DNA from: Bacteroidales bacterium
GTDB lineage: Bacteria; Bacteroidota; Bacteroidia; Bacteroidales; UBA932
Direction: 5' to 3'
DNA length: 64,000 nt
NCBI GenBank assembly: GCA_017504965.1
Contig: JAFVQD010000006.1
Location: 62,001-126,000 of the forward strand
Below, in pieces: positions 61,015 to 64,000 of the stretch (its first letter is position 1; each line of letters opens with the position of its first letter). The position numbers and the translations under genes are program-made. The notes under the pieces were generated by a model. The model did no database searches, had not been told where the DNA came from, and worked only from the letters and a program-made list of their open reading frames with translations.

Positions 61015-61776
61015 ATGAATAAGAATACCAAATATTTAATTTTATCCCTGCTGCTTCTTACCTGCGGTTTCATCTCCGCCACCGGACAGGATGACTATGA
61101 CTTCGGCATATATACAAAAGCTGGTATTAAGGCCAACATCAGTAAAAAAATCTCAAATACGACAGAACTTGAGATAAGGACCAAAGACAATACCACAAAA
61201 CTCTCCAATTTCAGAATAAATACATCATTTGGATATAAGTTCAACAAATATCTAAGCACCTCTATAGGGTATGCATATATAGGTAAGCCCCAGCAGGAGA
61301 TATCATTAGGAAATCAAGTTTTAGTCGAAAAGTCCATATTATCATCTCACAGATATTGGGTAGATATCACAGGCTCCCTTCCTGTCTCAAAATTTTCATT
61401 CTCCCTCAGGGAGAGGTTTCAGCACACCATTACCCAGGGGGCAAGTGCGCTGGTCATAAGATCAGAACTCAAAGTCCAGTACAAGATAGACAACTCGATA
61501 TTCAGACCATTTATATCGGTCGAGCCCCATCTCTTTTTAAATGACATCACTGTCCAGACAGGGTCGGCTGTTATTGAGAACGTAAAAGCTACTCCACTAA
61601 GGGAGATAAGATATAATATCGGTACCGTTATCTCCATAAATGAGAAAAACGACCTACAAGTGTATGGCCGTTTTACTCATAATCCCGATTTTAAGATTAA
61701 GCTGATGAACCAGGAACTTCCGATAAAAAATATGGACCAATTTATCCTGGGGATCAACTACCACTTCAAATTTTAG
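61015..61776 (+). CDS. DUF2490-like outer-membrane barrel protein
   Basis: The 253-residue protein has a signal peptide (LILSLLLLTCGFISATGQ) and a strand-rich body resembling DUF2490 proteins: FGIYTKAGIKANISKKISNT, RINTSFGYKFNKYLSTSIGY and a C-terminal DQFILGINYHFKF with the terminal aromatic residue of outer-membrane barrels. Expected in the outer membrane; role unknown. It has a complete promoter and an AGGA word before the ATG. It converges on the serine hydrolase gene with a 4-bp overlap at the 3' ends. Confidence 0.7.
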   Translation: MNKNTKYLILSLLLLTCGFISATGQDDYDFGIYTKAGIKANISKKISNTTELEIRTKDNTTKLSNFRINTSFGYKFNKYLSTSIGYAYIGKPQQEISLGNQVLVEKSILSSHRYWVDITGSLPVSKFSFSLRERFQHTITQGASALVIRSELKVQYKIDNSIFRPFISVEPHLFLNDITVQTGSAVIENVKATPLREIRYNIGTVISINEKNDLQVYGRFTHNPDFKIKLMNQELPIKNMDQFILGINYHFKF

Positions 61777-63179
61777 AACTGGTCCATCACCATATCCAGA
61801 AGATCGTACATACTGTCATCAAATCCGTCGAGATAACTGCGTGAGTTGCAAAGCACTACTGATGCAGCATCTCTGGTTTTGTCACGTGCCATCAGTGTAC
61901 CTGTGCCAGCCAATGTGCCACCGTGATAGCTTGACCAGTCAGGATAGTAAGGATAGTTCACCCTCCATCCCAGCGCATATCTGTTGTAAGCCTCAGATGG
62001 TGTATACATAAGGTCGAGGGTCTCACTTTTGAGAATATCGGGAACCACAGTACCGTAGTCCACACTTGCCACCACTTTCATCAGCTCGTCTGTGGATGCG
62101 ATCAGACCGCCCAAAGCTCTGATAAGATCCATATCATTGCTGTAGCCATTTTTTCCATCCTGAGAATAGTACACACACTCATTATCTCTCTTATTGTATT
62201 GGTCTCCACCTACCCAGATATCCTTAACACCCATCTTAGCATAGACATCCTCTCTCATAAAGGTCTCGTAATCTTTACCTGAGATCTTCTCGATGATACA
62301 TCCCAGAAGTCCAAAGCCCATATTGTAGTAACTGTGTTTGGTACCGGGAGCATTGCTCAAAGGGACATTCTGCAGGACATACTTCATCCTACCCAGAACG
62401 TCCTTACCGCCAAGCCCAGATGCAGATGTAAAGATATGTTCGCTGCTCCATCCGCTGGTATGCTGCAGAAGATGCTTCACAGTCACCTGGTCTGCACCGG
62501 AGACAAGTCCTTCTGTACCCAACTCCTTCTCGAAGATACCTCCGTGTCCGAACACTCTGTCTGAGAGTTTCAGATCACCTCTCTCCACCAGTGTCATAAT
62601 ACCGATAGAGGTCTGTGTCTTAGAGATGCTGGCAAGTCTGAAGAGGTGCTTGGAGGTCACCCTCTCCATAGTGGTCACATCTGCAAACCCGTAACCCGAT
62701 GAGTATACAAGTTTCTCTTTTTTGGTGGCGGATAGCGATATTCCGGGTATGTCATATTTTCTCATAATGGCATATACCTCACCGTCAATCAGCTTGTTTC
62801 CTGTTTTGAGACAGATATAATAGGTATTTTCGCTCCCGTCTGAACCTACAGTGGTAAGCGTAGCTGTACTTGTGAAATCCACTGGGGTAATCCCTGAATC
62901 GACAGGCTTTCCATCGATATAGAATGTAGTACCTTCACCAGAGGTGATAGTAGGAACCAGTGAGGTCACATCTGTACCCTCATCTACAGTCACATAGACG
63001 ATATTCCCTATTTTGTCGACCAGCGCATTGCTCTTCATACCGCTGCCGCTGTTTGTACTCATCACTATTTCAAATGAGTGGAGAGTCTTGTCTACAACTG
63101 GTTCATCTGTGTTGTTTACAGGTCCGCAGCTCCACACAGAGAGGAGAGCTACCAAATAGAATAAAAATCTCTTTTTCAT
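61773..63179 (-). CDS. Penicillin-binding-fold serine hydrolase lipoprotein with DUF5018-like N-domain
   Basis: The 468-residue lipoprotein (signal FYLVALLSVWSCGP) has an N-terminal small domain of the DUF5018/SusE-like bacterial kind (residues 30-130; TLHSFEIVMSTNSGSG, VTSLVPTITSGEGTTFY) and a class C beta-lactamase-type domain: SISK nucleophile motif (FRLASISKTQTS), YYN (HSYYNMGFGLLG) and HGG (SSYHGGTLAG). It is a second member of this hydrolase family in the window, after 24101-25216. Probably a surface-exposed peptidase or esterase. An M14-like gene lies 5 bp upstream, so the two are co-transcribed. Confidence 0.85.
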   Translation of the reverse strand: MKKRFLFYLVALLSVWSCGPVNNTDEPVVDKTLHSFEIVMSTNSGSGMKSNALVDKIGNIVYVTVDEGTDVTSLVPTITSGEGTTFYIDGKPVDSGITPVDFTSTATLTTVGSDGSENTYYICLKTGNKLIDGEVYAIMRKYDIPGISLSATKKEKLVYSSGYGFADVTTMERVTSKHLFRLASISKTQTSIGIMTLVERGDLKLSDRVFGHGGIFEKELGTEGLVSGADQVTVKHLLQHTSGWSSEHIFTSASGLGGKDVLGRMKYVLQNVPLSNAPGTKHSYYNMGFGLLGCIIEKISGKDYETFMREDVYAKMGVKDIWVGGDQYNKRDNECVYYSQDGKNGYSNDMDLIRALGGLIASTDELMKVVASVDYGTVVPDILKSETLDLMYTPSEAYNRYALGWRVNYPYYPDWSSYHGGTLAGTGTLMARDKTRDAASVVLCNSRSYLDGFDDSMYDLLDMVMDQF

Positions 63180-63184
63180 CTGTT

Positions 63185-64000
63185 TTATTTGGTTTTAACA
63201 AGGAGAAGGGCACCGGCTACGTCGCCCTCTTCTGCTGATTTGTAATTATATTTCCAAGGTCCGTTCTGCTTCTGGATATATCGGTCAATGAGTTTCCAGC
63301 CCCTCTCCCCTTTGCACTGCTTCTCGTCGTTAGGTGCAGAGATATACATATACACCTCATATTCACCGGATTCCAGCGATTCAGCCTGATATTTTATCTT
63401 GGCATTGGGCTTTACCGCCTTCCAGGCAATGTCACCCATATAGGTTAATTCTTCCATAGAAACAGCCTCCCATTTGGCAGATGCCTTCGCAGGTGGGAGG
63501 ACTATTGCCCTTCCGGGCAATGATATATTCATAGATTCTGCAGTGGCCATCAGGAGCCTTCTGCCAAAATCACGCAGATTCAGAGAATCGAGCCAAGGGC
63601 CATTGAAGTTCTTCGAATAGCAGGTGTACGAAGTTTCAAAGGTCACTGCGAGGGTCTTCTCCCCACCCAACTCCCAGAACCACCCTTCCGGGTAGCGGGC
63701 TGCCAGATTAGAGAACTGCATATCTTCCGGGCAGATATAATCATTGAGCGAAGCGGTCAGATCAGCCAGAACCAACTCCCTGCGAAGGAAATCTTTCGAG
63801 GTCCCTTTGGCTCTGTGGAGCCAATAGGATGCGTGATTCGCCACCTGAGAATGGAGGTTAAGTGCCACATCGAAAGGTCTCTCCTTACTTAGGTCGCTGA
63901 TCACCTTTTTGATCGCCCTCACCTCCACCACTGTGCTGTCCTCGGAGCGGGCAAAGTTGATCTCCTGGTTCACGCCAGTAATATTGCTGCGCGAAAGGCC
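63185..64000 (-). CDS. M14-family zinc carboxypeptidase-like protein, 5' end outside window
   Basis: The frame is open to the window edge and gives 272 residues of the C-terminal part. Visible M14-like elements are SNITGVNQEINFARSED (family pattern near NxDxNRNF, here altered), VALNLHSQ with the third zinc-ligand histidine, and FETSYT with the catalytic glutamate. The zinc-binding HxxE motif would lie outside the window. The C-terminal third (residues about 160-272) is an added beta domain. An internal GTG at 63973 is not a true start. Located 5 bp upstream of the serine hydrolase in the same operon. Confidence 0.7.
   Translation of the reverse strand, partial: GLSRSNITGVNQEINFARSEDSTVVEVRAIKKVISDLSKERPFDVALNLHSQVANHASYWLHRAKGTSKDFLRRELVLADLTASLNDYICPEDMQFSNLAARYPEGWFWELGGEKTLAVTFETSYTCYSKNFNGPWLDSLNLRDFGRRLLMATAESMNISLPGRAIVLPPAKASAKWEAVSMEELTYMGDIAWKAVKPNAKIKYQAESLESGEYEVYMYISAPNDEKQCKGERGWKLIDRYIQKQNGPWKYNYKSAEEGDVAGALLLVKTK

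Overview
The window looks like chromosome of an anaerobic gut-type member of the order Bacteroidales; the family cannot be fixed by eye. Evidence: many start-proximal TAnnTTTG boxes, four with a TTTG box 18-19 bp upstream; a methylmalonyl-CoA mutase pair of the succinate-propionate pathway; the ParA-ParB-DUF5683-MltD block; a long-form urocanate hydratase; many lipoproteins with DUF4493, PCMD, BACON and fimbrillin-like folds; and the rpsU-xer-hpf neighbourhood with a full anti-16S Shine-Dalgarno only at rpsU. No rRNA or tRNA was recognised.

Layout. 1-14.4 kb is mostly housekeeping: the end of an unusually reduced PriA-like protein, a lipid kinase, the chromosome-partition/cell-wall block (parA, parB, DUF5683, mltD), a helix-hairpin-helix/barrel gene broken by one in-frame TGA, then divergent purE and a purine/GTPase run (hpt, adk, obg, PAP2 phosphatase, lplA) converging on hutU. 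14.4-19.9 kb is an accessory island. It holds a compact minus-strand operon (recombinase arm domain fused to DUF1653, a PD-(D/E)XK-like protein, a beta-CASP metallo-beta-lactamase protein), a divergent protein that reads as a shrunken DnaE polymerase without its catalytic aspartates, and over 1 kb of repeat-rich DNA. Three of the four copies of a 116-189 bp inverted-repeat element lie in or beside this island. The three-gene operon is my best candidate for an undescribed system.

19.9-42.4 kb returns to core functions: mutB/mutA, a serine hydrolase, rpsU, a tyrosine recombinase, hpf, parE, an acyltransferase, a two-gene 5'-nucleotidase, a NatA/NatB-like ABC exporter, rsmI, tdk, a CNNM/CorC transporter, a dipeptidyl peptidase, and the conserved but uncharacterised pair of a NifU-like scaffold and a GGGtGRT protein. 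42.4-43.3 kb is non-coding, with a strong terminator, a four-unit 51-bp hairpin tandem array and a 17-bp perfect inverted repeat.

43.3-59.1 kb is a cell-surface region bounded by two AraC-type regulators. It has a small outer-membrane operon and a seven-gene minus-strand operon of DUF4493/PCMD/fimbrillin-like lipoproteins with one outer-membrane barrel, facing a divergent BACON/Ig-like lipoprotein. This resembles a surface fibre, adhesin or glycan-binding locus. 59.1-64 kb carries an acyl-CoA synthetase, a DUF2490-like outer-membrane protein, a penicillin-binding-fold hydrolase and the 3' part of an M14 carboxypeptidase-like gene that leaves the window.
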